25,538 nucleotides of DNA from Propionibacteriaceae bacterium (GTDB lineage Bacteria > Actinomycetota > Actinomycetes > Propionibacteriales > Propionibacteriaceae): assembly GCA_030450535.1 (NCBI GenBank), contig JAKDIK010000002.1, forward strand, positions 1-25,538, given 5' to 3'. Made by a program: the position numbers and the translations under genes. Of this stretch, positions 14,741 through 22,178 are shown one piece after another. Position 1 is the stretch's first letter, and each line of letters starts with the position of its first letter. Under the pieces are notes generated by a model. It saw only the letters and a program-made list of their open reading frames with translations, was not told where the DNA came from and ran no database searches.

Positions 14741-14760
14741 GAATCACACGCGTGTCATTC
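14741..14760. promoter_or_regulatory. 20-bp operator-like palindrome
   Basis: GAATCACACGCGTGTCATTC is symmetric at 18 of 20 positions around ACACGCGTGT. It lies in the 297-bp gap between the start of the binding-protein gene and the end of the pyruvate carboxylase gene, about 90 bp upstream of the suspected sugar-operon promoter. It could bind a second regulator or global activator. The rest of this gap holds the LacI-type operator and the DnaA-like 9-mers; I see no gene in it. Confidence 0.4.
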
Positions 14761-14830
14761 GACCCGGATCGCGCGCGAACGGCTCTCCCTGTCGCCCCGC
14801 CCGGTGAGGACGCCCCGCGGGACGGCCGGC

Positions 14831-17800
14831 TCAGCCGACCACGAGCAGCAGGTCACCGCCCTCGACGGCCTGGCTGTGCTGCAGGGCGACCCGCTGGACG
14901 GTGCCGCCGACCGGCGAGGTGATGGACGCCTCCATCTTCATCGCTTCGATGGTCGCGACCTGATCACCCACCGCGACCTCGTCACCCACCTCGACCGTGA
15001 GCGTCACGACCCCCGAGAACGGCGCCGGCACCTCGCCCGGGTTGGCCGGGTTGGCGCGCTCGGCCGCGACCACGGCCGATTCCGCCGACTCGTCGCGCAC
15101 CGTCACCTGCCGCAGCTGACCGTTGATCGTCGCCAGCACCGGACGCATGCCGCGCTCGTCGGGCTCACCGATCGCGGTGAGGCTCATCAGCAGCGTCTTG
15201 CCGCGCTCGATCGGCACGTCGTGCTCAAGCCCCGGCTCCAGCCCGTGCAGGAATTGCCGCGTGGTCAGCACCGACAGGTCCGAGTACGTCTCGGTGGCCG
15301 CCAGGTGGTCGGCGGTCGGCCCCGGGAACAGCAGCCGGTTCAGCGTGCCCCGCGGATCGGACGCCAGCGCCGCGGCGTCCGCCTCGCTCAGTTCGGTCTC
15401 GACCGGCTTCGTGCGGCGTCCGGCCAGCGCCTTCGAACGGAACGGCTCCGGCCACCCGCCGGGCGGATCGCCGAGGTCGCCGTTGAGGAAGCCGATCACC
15501 GAATCCGGAATGTCGAATTTCTGCGGATCCGCCTCGAACTCGGCAGGGTCGATGTTCTGCCCCACCAGCGCCAGCGCCAGATCGCCCACCACCTTCGAGC
15601 TCGGGGTCACCTTCACGATGTTGCCGAGCATCGCGTTGGCGGCGGCGTACATGTCCTCGATCGCCTCGAACCGCTCCCCCAGCCCCAGGGAGATCGCCTG
15701 CTGGCGCAGGTTCGAGAGCTGCCCCCCGGGAATCTCGTGGTGATACACCCGTCCCGTCGGCCCGGGCAGCCCCGACTCGAACGGCCCGTACAGCACCCGG
15801 ACGGCCTCGAAGTAGGGCTCCAACGACTGGGCGGCCGCCAGCGAGAGTCCGGTGGAGCGCTCGGTATCGTCCGTCGCCGCGATGAGCGCCGACATCGAGA
15901 CCTGCGACGTCGTGCCCGCCCAGGCCGCGTTCGCCACGTCGACGGCGTCCACCCCCGCGTCGATCGCCGCCAGCAGTGTGCCCAGCTGGCCGCCGGCGGT
16001 GTCGTGGGTGTGCAGGTGGACGGGCAGGTCGAAATTCTCCCGCAACGCGGAGACGAGCCGGGACGCCGCGGGCGCCCGCAGCAGCCCCGCCATGTCCTTG
16101 ATGGCGAGGATGTGCGCGCCGGCGTCCACGAACTGCTCGGCCAGCCGCAGGTAGTAGTCGAGCGTGTAGAGGGTCTCGCCCGGCGAGGTCATGTTGCCCG
16201 TGTAACACAGGGCCGCCTCGGCGACGCCGTGGTCGGTTTCGAGGACGGCCTCGATCGCCGGACGCACCTGGTCGACATTGTTGAGGGCGTCGAAGATGCG
16301 GAAGATGTCGACGCCGCTGCGCGCCGCCTCGGCCACGAACGCGTTCGTCACCGCCAGCGGATAGGGCGTGTAACCGACGGTGTTGCGTCCCCGCAGCAGC
16401 ATCTGGATCGGGAGGTGCGGCAGCAGTTCGTGGAGCACGGCGAGGCGCTCCCAGGGGTCCTCCTTGAGGAAGCGCAGCGCCACGTCGTAGGTGGCCCCAC
16501 CCCACGCCTCGACGCTGAACAGCCCGGGCAGGAGGCGGGCGAGGTGGGGTGCCACATTCGTCAGGTCGCGGGTCCGCACGCGCGTGGCGAGCAGCGACTG
16601 GTGGGCGTCCCGGAAGGTCGTGTCCGTGACCGCCACCGCCGTCTGCTCGCGCAGCGCCCGGGCGAAGCCAGCCGGGCCCAGGTCCAGCAGCTGATCCCGC
16701 GCCCCGGGCGGTGGCGCGGTGGTGAGATCGACCGGCGGCAGCTTCGACCGGGCGACCGTGGGCGTCCGGGGATCACCGAACGGCTTGTTGACCGTCCGCT
16801 CCGCCAGGAACTGCAGCAACTTCGTGCCTCGATCGGCGGATTCGTGGGGACGCAGCAGCTCCGGACGCTCGTCGATGAACGACGTGGTCGCCCGGCCCGC
16901 GAGGAAATCCGGGTCGGCGAGGACGCCCCGCAGGAAGCCGATGTTCGTGCTGACGCCGCGGATGCGGAATTCCGCGAGCGCGCGGCTCGCCCGCCGGGCG
17001 GCGGCTTGGAAGTCGCGGCCCCGGCAGGTCAGCTTCACGAGCATGGAATCGAAGTGGGCCCCGATCTCGGCCCCGGCGAAGACGGTACCTCCGTCGAGGC
17101 GGATGCCCGCACCGCCCGGCGTCCGATACACCGCGATGGTGCCGGTGTCGGGCCGGAACCCGTTCGCCGGATCCTCGGTCGTGACGCGGCACTGCAGCGC
17201 GGCACCGCGCACCGCGATGGCCGACTGGTCGAGCCCGAGATCGGCGAGCGTCTCCCCGGCGGCGATGCGCATCTGCGCCGAGACCAGGTCGACGTCGGTG
17301 ACCTCCTCGGTCACCGTGTGCTCCACCTGGATGCGCGGGTTCATCTCGATGAAGCGGTACTGCCCGTCCTCGCTCAGCAGGAACTCGACGGTGCCGGCGT
17401 TGACGTAGCCGATGTGTTCGGCGAAACGCACGGCGTCCGCGCAGATGCGATCGCGCAGATCCGGATCGAGGTTGGGCGCGGGGGCGAGCTCGACGACCTT
17501 CTGGTGGCGACGCTGCACCGAACAGTCGCGTTCGAACAGGTGGATGACGTGGCCGGACGCGTCCGCCAGGATCTGCACCTCGATGTGGCGCGGGTTGGTG
17601 ACCGCCTCCTCGAGGTAGACCCGCGAGTCGCCGAACGCGGCCTCCGCCTCGCGCATGGCCTCCTCGAGCGCGGGGACCAGCCTGCCGGGGTCGTCGACGC
17701 GACGCATGCCGCGTCCGCCCCCACCCGCGACCGCCTTGACGAACACGGGGAAGCCGATCTCCTCGGCGGCCGCCTGCAGGGTCGCCAGATCGTCGGACGG

Positions 17801-18208
17801 TTCGGCCCCGCGCAGCACGGGCAGGCCGGACGCGCGGGCCGCGGCGATGGCGCTGGCCTTGTTGCCGGTCAGCTCGAGCACCTCGTGCCCGGGGCCGATG
17901 AAGACGATCCCCTCGGCCTCGCATCGCCGCGCCAGGTCGGCGTTCTCGCTCAGGAAGCCGTAGCCGGGATAGATGGCGTCGGCGTGGGCGGCCTGCGCGG
18001 CCCGCACGATGCCCTCGGCGTCGAGGTAGGCGCGGACGGGATGGCCGCGCTCGCCGATCTCGTAGCTCTCATCGGCCTTCAGGCGATACTCGGCGAGGCG
18101 GTCCTCGTAGGGGAAGACGGCCACGGTCGTGGCGCCCAGCTCGGTCGCGGCCCGGAACGCCCGCACGGCGATCTCCCCACGGTTGGCCACCAGGATCTTG
18201 CGGAACAT
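14831..18208 (-). CDS. pyc: pyruvate carboxylase
   Basis: This 1125-residue biotin enzyme carboxylates pyruvate to oxaloacetate with ATP and bicarbonate, replenishing the TCA cycle and feeding gluconeogenesis. The order is complete: biotin carboxylase (about 1-450) from MFRKILVANRGEIAVRAF, with the VAGGGGRGMRRV glycine loop and EMNPRIQVEHTVTEE; carboxyltransferase (about 520-790) with DTTFRDAHQSLLATRVRT, GNMTSPGETLYTLDYY and the metal-ligand HTHDTAGG; the tetramerisation/PC-specific region; and the biotinyl domain ending with EAMKMEAS, Lys1091 being the biotinylation site. Length is slightly below the usual 1130-1180 but no domain is missing. It is transcribed alone; the ATG lies 6 nt behind TAGTCT (leaderless type). 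A hairpin overlaps the zone upstream of this hexamer. Confidence 0.97.
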   Translation of the reverse strand: MFRKILVANRGEIAVRAFRAATELGATTVAVFPYEDRLAEYRLKADESYEIGERGHPVRAYLDAEGIVRAAQAAHADAIYPGYGFLSENADLARRCEAEGIVFIGPGHEVLELTGNKASAIAAARASGLPVLRGAEPSDDLATLQAAAEEIGFPVFVKAVAGGGGRGMRRVDDPGRLVPALEEAMREAEAAFGDSRVYLEEAVTNPRHIEVQILADASGHVIHLFERDCSVQRRHQKVVELAPAPNLDPDLRDRICADAVRFAEHIGYVNAGTVEFLLSEDGQYRFIEMNPRIQVEHTVTEEVTDVDLVSAQMRIAAGETLADLGLDQSAIAVRGAALQCRVTTEDPANGFRPDTGTIAVYRTPGGAGIRLDGGTVFAGAEIGAHFDSMLVKLTCRGRDFQAAARRASRALAEFRIRGVSTNIGFLRGVLADPDFLAGRATTSFIDERPELLRPHESADRGTKLLQFLAERTVNKPFGDPRTPTVARSKLPPVDLTTAPPPGARDQLLDLGPAGFARALREQTAVAVTDTTFRDAHQSLLATRVRTRDLTNVAPHLARLLPGLFSVEAWGGATYDVALRFLKEDPWERLAVLHELLPHLPIQMLLRGRNTVGYTPYPLAVTNAFVAEAARSGVDIFRIFDALNNVDQVRPAIEAVLETDHGVAEAALCYTGNMTSPGETLYTLDYYLRLAEQFVDAGAHILAIKDMAGLLRAPAASRLVSALRENFDLPVHLHTHDTAGGQLGTLLAAIDAGVDAVDVANAAWAGTTSQVSMSALIAATDDTERSTGLSLAAAQSLEPYFEAVRVLYGPFESGLPGPTGRVYHHEIPGGQLSNLRQQAISLGLGERFEAIEDMYAAANAMLGNIVKVTPSSKVVGDLALALVGQNIDPAEFEADPQKFDIPDSVIGFLNGDLGDPPGGWPEPFRSKALAGRRTKPVETELSEADAAALASDPRGTLNRLLFPGPTADHLAATETYSDLSVLTTRQFLHGLEPGLEHDVPIERGKTLLMSLTAIGEPDERGMRPVLATINGQLRQVTVRDESAESAVVAAERANPANPGEVPAPFSGVVTLTVEVGDEVAVGDQVATIEAMKMEASITSPVGGTVQRVALQHSQAVEGGDLLLVVG

Positions 18209-18214
18209 GTTGGC

Positions 18215-18220
18215 AGACTA
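18215..18220 (-). promoter_or_regulatory. -10 hexamer TAGTCT for pyc (leaderless)
   Basis: On the minus strand TAGTCT is followed by GCCAAC and then the pyc ATG. No Shine-Dalgarno is visible. A TTGACG is present only 7 bp upstream of the hexamer, too close to act as its -35. Confidence 0.5.
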
Positions 18221-18233
18221 TGAGGCTCGTCAA

Positions 18234-18254
18234 GGACATGCCCAGAGCATGTCC
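18234..18254. promoter_or_regulatory. inverted repeat between the ImmA cassette and pyc
   Basis: GGACATGC (18234-18241) and GCATGTCC (18247-18254) are exact complements around 5 nt. It lies 12 bp after the stop codon of the XRE-ImmA gene and 14 bp upstream of the pyc -10 hexamer. It may end cassette transcription or be an operator covering the pyc -35 zone. No T-tract follows. Confidence 0.45.
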
Positions 18255-18266
18255 ACCGCAGTGCGG

Positions 18267-19388
18267 CTACGAGACCTGCCGTCGGCTGCGGAGGTCGATC
18301 ACGTCGGCGAGCCCTCGCCCCCCTGGCGGATTGAGCGGCAGGCCCGTCCAGCGCGCCACGTCTGTGTACCTCACCCCGACCGTTTGGGCGACGAGACGCG
18401 CATCCGTGCCGATGGCGCGCGCCGTGGCCTGGGGGAGCAGGATGGCCTGCTCGTTCGCCACGGGTACGGGCTCGGCCCGGCGCCATCCGTTGCTGGAGAT
18501 CTGAATCATGAGGGTCCGCTTGCGCTCCGGTGAGATGACACCAAGTTCCGCAGCCCGAACAACGATGGCTCCGACGGAGATGCCATAGTCAGCCTTGATC
18601 GGAAGGTACCCGTGCAGGGTCAGGGATTCGGTGACTCTCTTCCTGACGACGCCGGCGGGGAGGAGCATGGCGCTTGCGAATCGGAAGGCGCGCTTCTCCT
18701 CCAGAGCGCGGGTTCCCCGGATCGCCGAGGTGCGGTCGCGGTCGTAGATGATGTGCGCCAGTTCGTGCAGCACGGTCATCCGGGCCACAGCGGGGGGCAG
18801 CACTCCGAGCGTGGCCACGAGTGGCCGATCAACGAAGGGGTTGGGTCGCGAGAGGCCAGCGTGATCGCGGCGATCTTCGGGGAGGCTTGCCAGGTCGTGG
18901 ATCACGCCCACACCGAGGCGTTCAACGGCGCGGGTCGCGTTCCGTATCGGCGAGATCTCGTCGATGCCGAGGAGGGCGCGAACGTTCTGCGCGGTGACTT
19001 CAACGTCGGCTTCGCGGGCGTCGTCGAGGTTCACCGTCTGGTAGCCGGAGCCTTCGGAGGCACGTTGGAACAGTCGAGCTGCCTCGCCGAAAAGAGCCAC
19101 GACCCTGTTCTCGTCGTGAACCGTGGCCCTGGACGACTTCCTGAACGTGGCAAATCCCTGGTCGGTCAGGCTGGGCGGGGCAAGGAAGAACTCCATGGGG
19201 AGGCCGTATACGTCGGTAGCCGTGGTGGCGACGTCCCAGGGGAGGGCCTTCACGCCCTTCTCCACGTGAGAAACGAAAGCCTGGGTCACTCCCAGCGTGG
19301 CGGCCAGGTCGGTTTGAGTCAGACCCTCGATCCGCCGGAGGGCCTGTAGGCGCGCACCGCGCAGGTCACGGCTATTCACCGGAGGCAT
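18267..19388 (-). CDS. XRE-family HTH / ImmA-IrrE (COG2856) metallopeptidase
   Basis: This 373-residue protein joins two domains. Residues 11-69 are an XRE/Cro-type helix-turn-helix (LQALRRIEGLTQTDLAATLG, then VTQAFVSHVEKGVK). Residues 135-260 are an ImmA/IrrE zinc-peptidase domain with intact HELAH (His208, Glu209, His212) and a downstream Glu230/231 in ALEEKRAFRFASAMLLP as likely third ligand. The last 75 residues are unassigned. Relatives relieve repression by cleaving regulators (ImmA on ImmR, IrrE on DdrO), and fused Xre-COG2856 proteins are predicted antitoxins or regulators of two-gene modules. The first 17 bp overlap the end of the upstream 219-residue gene, implying coupling. The preferred ATG 19388 has GAAGG close behind it; a GTG at 19379 is the alternative. 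It probably autoregulates through the palindrome at 20054-20070. Confidence 0.88.
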   Translation of the reverse strand: MPPVNSRDLRGARLQALRRIEGLTQTDLAATLGVTQAFVSHVEKGVKALPWDVATTATDVYGLPMEFFLAPPSLTDQGFATFRKSSRATVHDENRVVALFGEAARLFQRASEGSGYQTVNLDDAREADVEVTAQNVRALLGIDEISPIRNATRAVERLGVGVIHDLASLPEDRRDHAGLSRPNPFVDRPLVATLGVLPPAVARMTVLHELAHIIYDRDRTSAIRGTRALEEKRAFRFASAMLLPAGVVRKRVTESLTLHGYLPIKADYGISVGAIVVRAAELGVISPERKRTLMIQISSNGWRRAEPVPVANEQAILLPQATARAIGTDARLVAQTVGVRYTDVARWTGLPLNPPGGRGLADVIDLRSRRQVS

Positions 19389-20031
19389 CGCCTTCGTTGT
19401 CCTTCTGGTTGATGTTGGGGAAGAGGTCTTCCATCTCGGCGGCACCGTCAAACACCAGTTGGTCGTACATGCTGCCCGAAGGGTCAATGCGGAAGCTCAG
19501 ATCGATCGGAACTCGATCACCGTACCGACCCGGTTCCGTAGTGTGCACCACGCGCGTCGATACGCGCGGATCGCCCTCGTCCCACGCGCAGTCCCACAAC
19601 AGAAGGCACTCGGTGGTGACCGCCGCAATCCCGGGGTGGAGCGTCAGGCTGAGGCTGGGAAGCGGGTCCTGCCGCCAGGCCGCCTGGCGGGCAGCGTTGT
19701 GCCCCGCGCAGGGCACACCGCCCGGATGGACGTTCGGATTCTCCTTCAGGAGCCTCAACGTCACCCTGCGATCCGGGCTGACCAAGATCGTCTGTCCCAT
19801 GAGCGCCGCGTTGCCCTCAACGGTCCAGCCTTCCGCCGGACGATGGGTCTCCCAGTGGTCTCGCATGCGCGCACGAGCGGTCATGGACAGCAGCCATCGG
19901 TAGTCGGGTTCGTCGTGACGATGCCAGCTCGCGCGAGCCGCAGCGAAGCCTGTGGTGACGCCCTCGTAGAGCCCAAGACTCGCGAATCCGACTTGCCGTT
20001 CGACCAGACTCCTCAAGGACTCGTCGGTCAT
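19372..20031 (-). CDS. unknown protein, partner of the XRE-ImmA gene
   Basis: I do not recognise this 219-residue protein. It is soluble, with no signal peptide or membrane helix, rich in Trp, Arg and His, and acidic at the C-terminus (MEDLFPNINQKDNEGDASGE). A central segment NVHPGGVPCAGHNAARQAAW holds one Cys and two His residues and looks like a conserved motif. Beta-rich stretches follow (LPSLSLTLHPGIAAV, ECLLLWDCAW). It is the first gene of the cassette, has AGGAGG 7 nt before its ATG, and overlaps the XRE-ImmA gene by 17 bp. By analogy with other ImmA/IrrE-linked pairs it may be the toxin, effector or protease target, but nothing in the sequence proves that. Its codon use is less extremely GC-biased than the housekeeping genes alongside, consistent with transfer. 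Confidence 0.8.
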   Translation of the reverse strand: MTDESLRSLVERQVGFASLGLYEGVTTGFAAARASWHRHDEPDYRWLLSMTARARMRDHWETHRPAEGWTVEGNAALMGQTILVSPDRRVTLRLLKENPNVHPGGVPCAGHNAARQAAWRQDPLPSLSLTLHPGIAAVTTECLLLWDCAWDEGDPRVSTRVVHTTEPGRYGDRVPIDLSFRIDPSGSMYDQLVFDGAAEMEDLFPNINQKDNEGDASGE

Positions 20032-20053
20032 GTCAATGCCTCCTGGCTCACGT

Positions 20054-20070
20054 TGGTACTAATATTACCA
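20054..20070 (-). promoter_or_regulatory. extended -10 promoter within a palindromic operator (cassette promoter)
   Basis: TGGTACTAATATTACCA has perfect TGGTA/TACCA arms and is unusually AT-rich for this genome. On the minus strand it contains TGGTAATAT, an extended -10 (TGn-TAATAT), and no good -35. The start codon of the 219-residue gene is 22 bp downstream, with AGGAGG between. A repressor bound here, most simply the XRE-ImmA protein, would shut off its own operon. Confidence 0.65.
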
Positions 20071-20193
20071 GCAATGTAATGCCGGACTGGCGACACGCCA
20101 CACCGGGCCACCACCAGCTCACTCCTCCGATCCGGGGTGCCCAGTCTTCATATCGGGTCGGAATGGCACGCCCTCGCGGGAGGAGCCAGCCGC

Positions 20194-20199
20194 TACCCT
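20194..20199 (+). promoter_or_regulatory. -10 hexamer TACCCT (leaderless)
   Basis: TACCCT ends 7 nt before the ATG at 20207, and there is no Shine-Dalgarno at a usable distance, so the membrane-protein mRNA is probably leaderless. Confidence 0.45.
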
Positions 20200-20206
20200 C
20201 ACGTCC

Positions 20207-20800
20207 ATGGAGGCCCGCAGTTATGTGGAGAACATCGCCACCCGGACGGCGATCCTGCGGGCCATCGAGGACATGACGCGCAACGCGTCGATCGGGCTCG
20301 CGCTCGGGGCTGCGGCGCTCATGTTCGGCACCGGATTCCACCCCGCCGGGGTCATCATCGGCGGCGTCCTGGCGGTGTTCGCCCTCATCGTCGCGCGCCA
20401 CGCCGTCCGGCTGGCCCGCGAACGCCGGTCGGAACCGCTCGACCTCGCCTTCGAGGCCGTCCCGGGCGAGATGGTGCCATCGCCCGGCCGCTTCTTCGGA
20501 GCAGCCGGCGGACTCGCGCTCTTCGGCGTCACCTTCGCCGCGTTGAGCCTGGCGACCCGCCCCGACATGACGCTGACGGTGGGCGGCGGCCTGCTCGGCG
20601 CGGCGGTGCTCGTCGCGTTCGTCGGCGTCCCCGCCCTCCACCTGGAGCGGCGACGCTGGTCCCAGCTCGCGGCCACCCTGGACGCCCACCCCGAGCTCGT
20701 GGCCTACCTGCAGGACGCCCGCGCCCGGTTCCCTGCGTCCGCGCCGTTCCCGTTCGCCGCGCCGAGCGACGAGATGACGATCCCGGCGGCCCAGGACTGA
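20207..20800 (+). CDS. four-helix membrane protein of unknown function
   Basis: This 197-residue protein has two pairs of hydrophobic segments, about 28-45 (ASIGLALGAAALMFGTG), 47-65 (AGVIIGGVLAVFALIVA), 96-117 (FFGAAGGLALFGVTFAALSLA) and 125-147 (LTVGGGLLGAAVLVAFVGVPAL). Charged loops rich in Arg separate them, and the C-terminal 50 residues are soluble. The N-terminus (MEARSYVENIATRTAILRAI) should be cytoplasmic and amphipathic. No catalytic or transport motif is visible and I cannot assign a family. The gene is not in an operon; it is divergent from the XRE-ImmA cassette and followed by a hairpin at 20900-20932. The start is supported by the leaderless -10. Confidence 0.75.
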   Translation: MEARSYVENIATRTAILRAIEDMTRNASIGLALGAAALMFGTGFHPAGVIIGGVLAVFALIVARHAVRLARERRSEPLDLAFEAVPGEMVPSPGRFFGAAGGLALFGVTFAALSLATRPDMTLTVGGGLLGAAVLVAFVGVPALHLERRRWSQLAATLDAHPELVAYLQDARARFPASAPFPFAAPSDEMTIPAAQD

Positions 20801-20899
20801 CCCGGCCCTTCCAGGCGCTGCTGCGGGCAGACGGCGGCCGGGTAGCCAGCACGCGATGCCTACGACAGGCCTCACCCTCGCCTCGCCTGAGCCCTGGTT

Positions 20900-20932
20900 A
20901 CCCGATCAGCCAACGCTGGTGTCTGATCGGGT
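20900..20932. terminator. probable intrinsic-type terminator
   Basis: ACCCGATCAG (20900-20909) pairs perfectly with CTGATCGGGT (20923-20932) around a 13-nt loop, followed by CATTTCGG with only a weak T-run. It lies 100 bp after the membrane-protein gene. I see no gene between 20801 and 21056. Confidence 0.6.
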
Positions 20933-21056
20933 CATTTCGGCACAGACATGATGTCGACCCGACCAGGACGCCATACCATGAGCGCACCGAGGAACCAGAT
21001 TCGGCGTTGTACCCCCACCGACGGGGAGGCCAGCAAGCCCGCTAGGAGTGCCCACC

Positions 21057-22178
21057 ATGAAGAACCTCCGCCGATTCGTCGCCGCGTCCTTCGCCACCGC
21101 CCTGCTCGTGGGATGCGGCGCTCCCTCCCCGGAGCCAGTCCGCGTCGCGACGTCCGGCTGCCCCGCCGGGAGGTGGGATGCCGCCATCATCTGGTCCTCC
21201 GAGACCGCCTCCGGCAGCCAGCTTGACTACGTCGACCACGACGCCGTCGTCGCGAGCCAGACCCTGCCCTACCTGGGAATTCACCCAGCCCCCCGGGGAC
21301 TGAGCTATTCGCCGGGATCGGGAGCGTGGCTCCCCTCGAACGGCAACACTACGCGGGACCGCACCCACGTCCTGCACTGGTCCCAGACCGACTGCTCTCT
21401 GCATGCCTATCGGGTCAGTGAGCAGGTCATCTGGAGCGTGACGGCCAACGACGAGGCGTTCTACACGACCAACACCCTGAACGCCACCGCTGAGGTGCGG
21501 CGCCGCACGCTCGACGGCCAGCTCAGCGCCGAGGCGCACGTCCCGTCGACGGTTCTCTCCAACCTCACCCTCGACGGAGACCGCCTCTACGCGGTCGGTG
21601 ATACCGGGGAACCCGGCACCGAGCAAACGGTGCTCATCACCTTCGACGCCACCACCCTGACCGAGGCGTCACGACTCATCCTGGGGCCCGACAGCACGCC
21701 GGTTTCCACCCTCATCCACGATGGCACGCTCTACCTGCCGGGCGGAGCCACCAACAACCCGGACGGCAGCGGTCAGGAGGTCTCCACCGTGGTGACCGTT
21801 GATCTCGCCACGAACACTCCCCACACGATCGACCTGGGCGCGGACTCGCCCTATCTGGTCACCGCTTCCGAGCGCGGCCTGATCTTCGCCCACACCTTCA
21901 TGAATCCGACCTTCCGCGACATGAACGCCTACGGGGACGTCACTCTGCTTGATCCGCAGTCCGGGGCAACGAGCACGCTCGATCTCGGGCCCGGCCTCCG
22001 TGGGATCTCCGTCGCAGGAGACACCCTCCTCGTCCTGACGCGGGAAGAGGGCGGGCCGGCCCGTCTCACCCGCTACGCACTGGGTGACATGAGCAAGCGC
22101 TCCACCGTCGAGGTTGCCCCGCCGGCCGGCGGCCACTACTACCTCAGCGGGATCTTGGTGAACCAGCCCAGTCCCTGA
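21057..22178 (+). CDS. lipoprotein of unknown function, beta-propeller-like
   Basis: This 373-residue exported lipoprotein has a signal peptide (MKNLRRFVAASFATALLVGC) ending in a good lipobox, LVGC, with Cys20 as the lipidation site. The mature part consists of repeated short beta-strand blades with Asp/Gly turns, for example LDGDRLYAVGDTG, IHDGTLYLPGGATN, LITFDATTLTEASRL and VAGDTLLVLTREEGGPARLTRYALG, as in seven-bladed or YVTN/WD-like propellers. No catalytic motif is visible, so binding or scaffolding at the cell surface is the most one can infer. The ATG at 21057 sits 8 nt behind AGGAG; the GTG at 21048 is in frame but overlaps that site. Its last 35 bp overlap the convergent radical SAM gene. 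Confidence 0.82.
   Translation: MKNLRRFVAASFATALLVGCGAPSPEPVRVATSGCPAGRWDAAIIWSSETASGSQLDYVDHDAVVASQTLPYLGIHPAPRGLSYSPGSGAWLPSNGNTTRDRTHVLHWSQTDCSLHAYRVSEQVIWSVTANDEAFYTTNTLNATAEVRRRTLDGQLSAEAHVPSTVLSNLTLDGDRLYAVGDTGEPGTEQTVLITFDATTLTEASRLILGPDSTPVSTLIHDGTLYLPGGATNNPDGSGQEVSTVVTVDLATNTPHTIDLGADSPYLVTASERGLIFAHTFMNPTFRDMNAYGDVTLLDPQSGATSTLDLGPGLRGISVAGDTLLVLTREEGGPARLTRYALGDMSKRSTVEVAPPAGGHYYLSGILVNQPSP

Noticed and set aside
13214..18223. A 1669-codon open frame on the plus strand
   Set aside because: It is antisense to the binding-protein and pyruvate carboxylase genes, is rich in Arg/Gly/Val/Asp shadows of GC-biased codons, and has no domain signature.
18234..18254. Close resemblance of this inverted repeat to the eukaryotic p53 consensus site
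   Set aside because: It is coincidental in a bacterial gap; a simple dyad hairpin or operator explains it.
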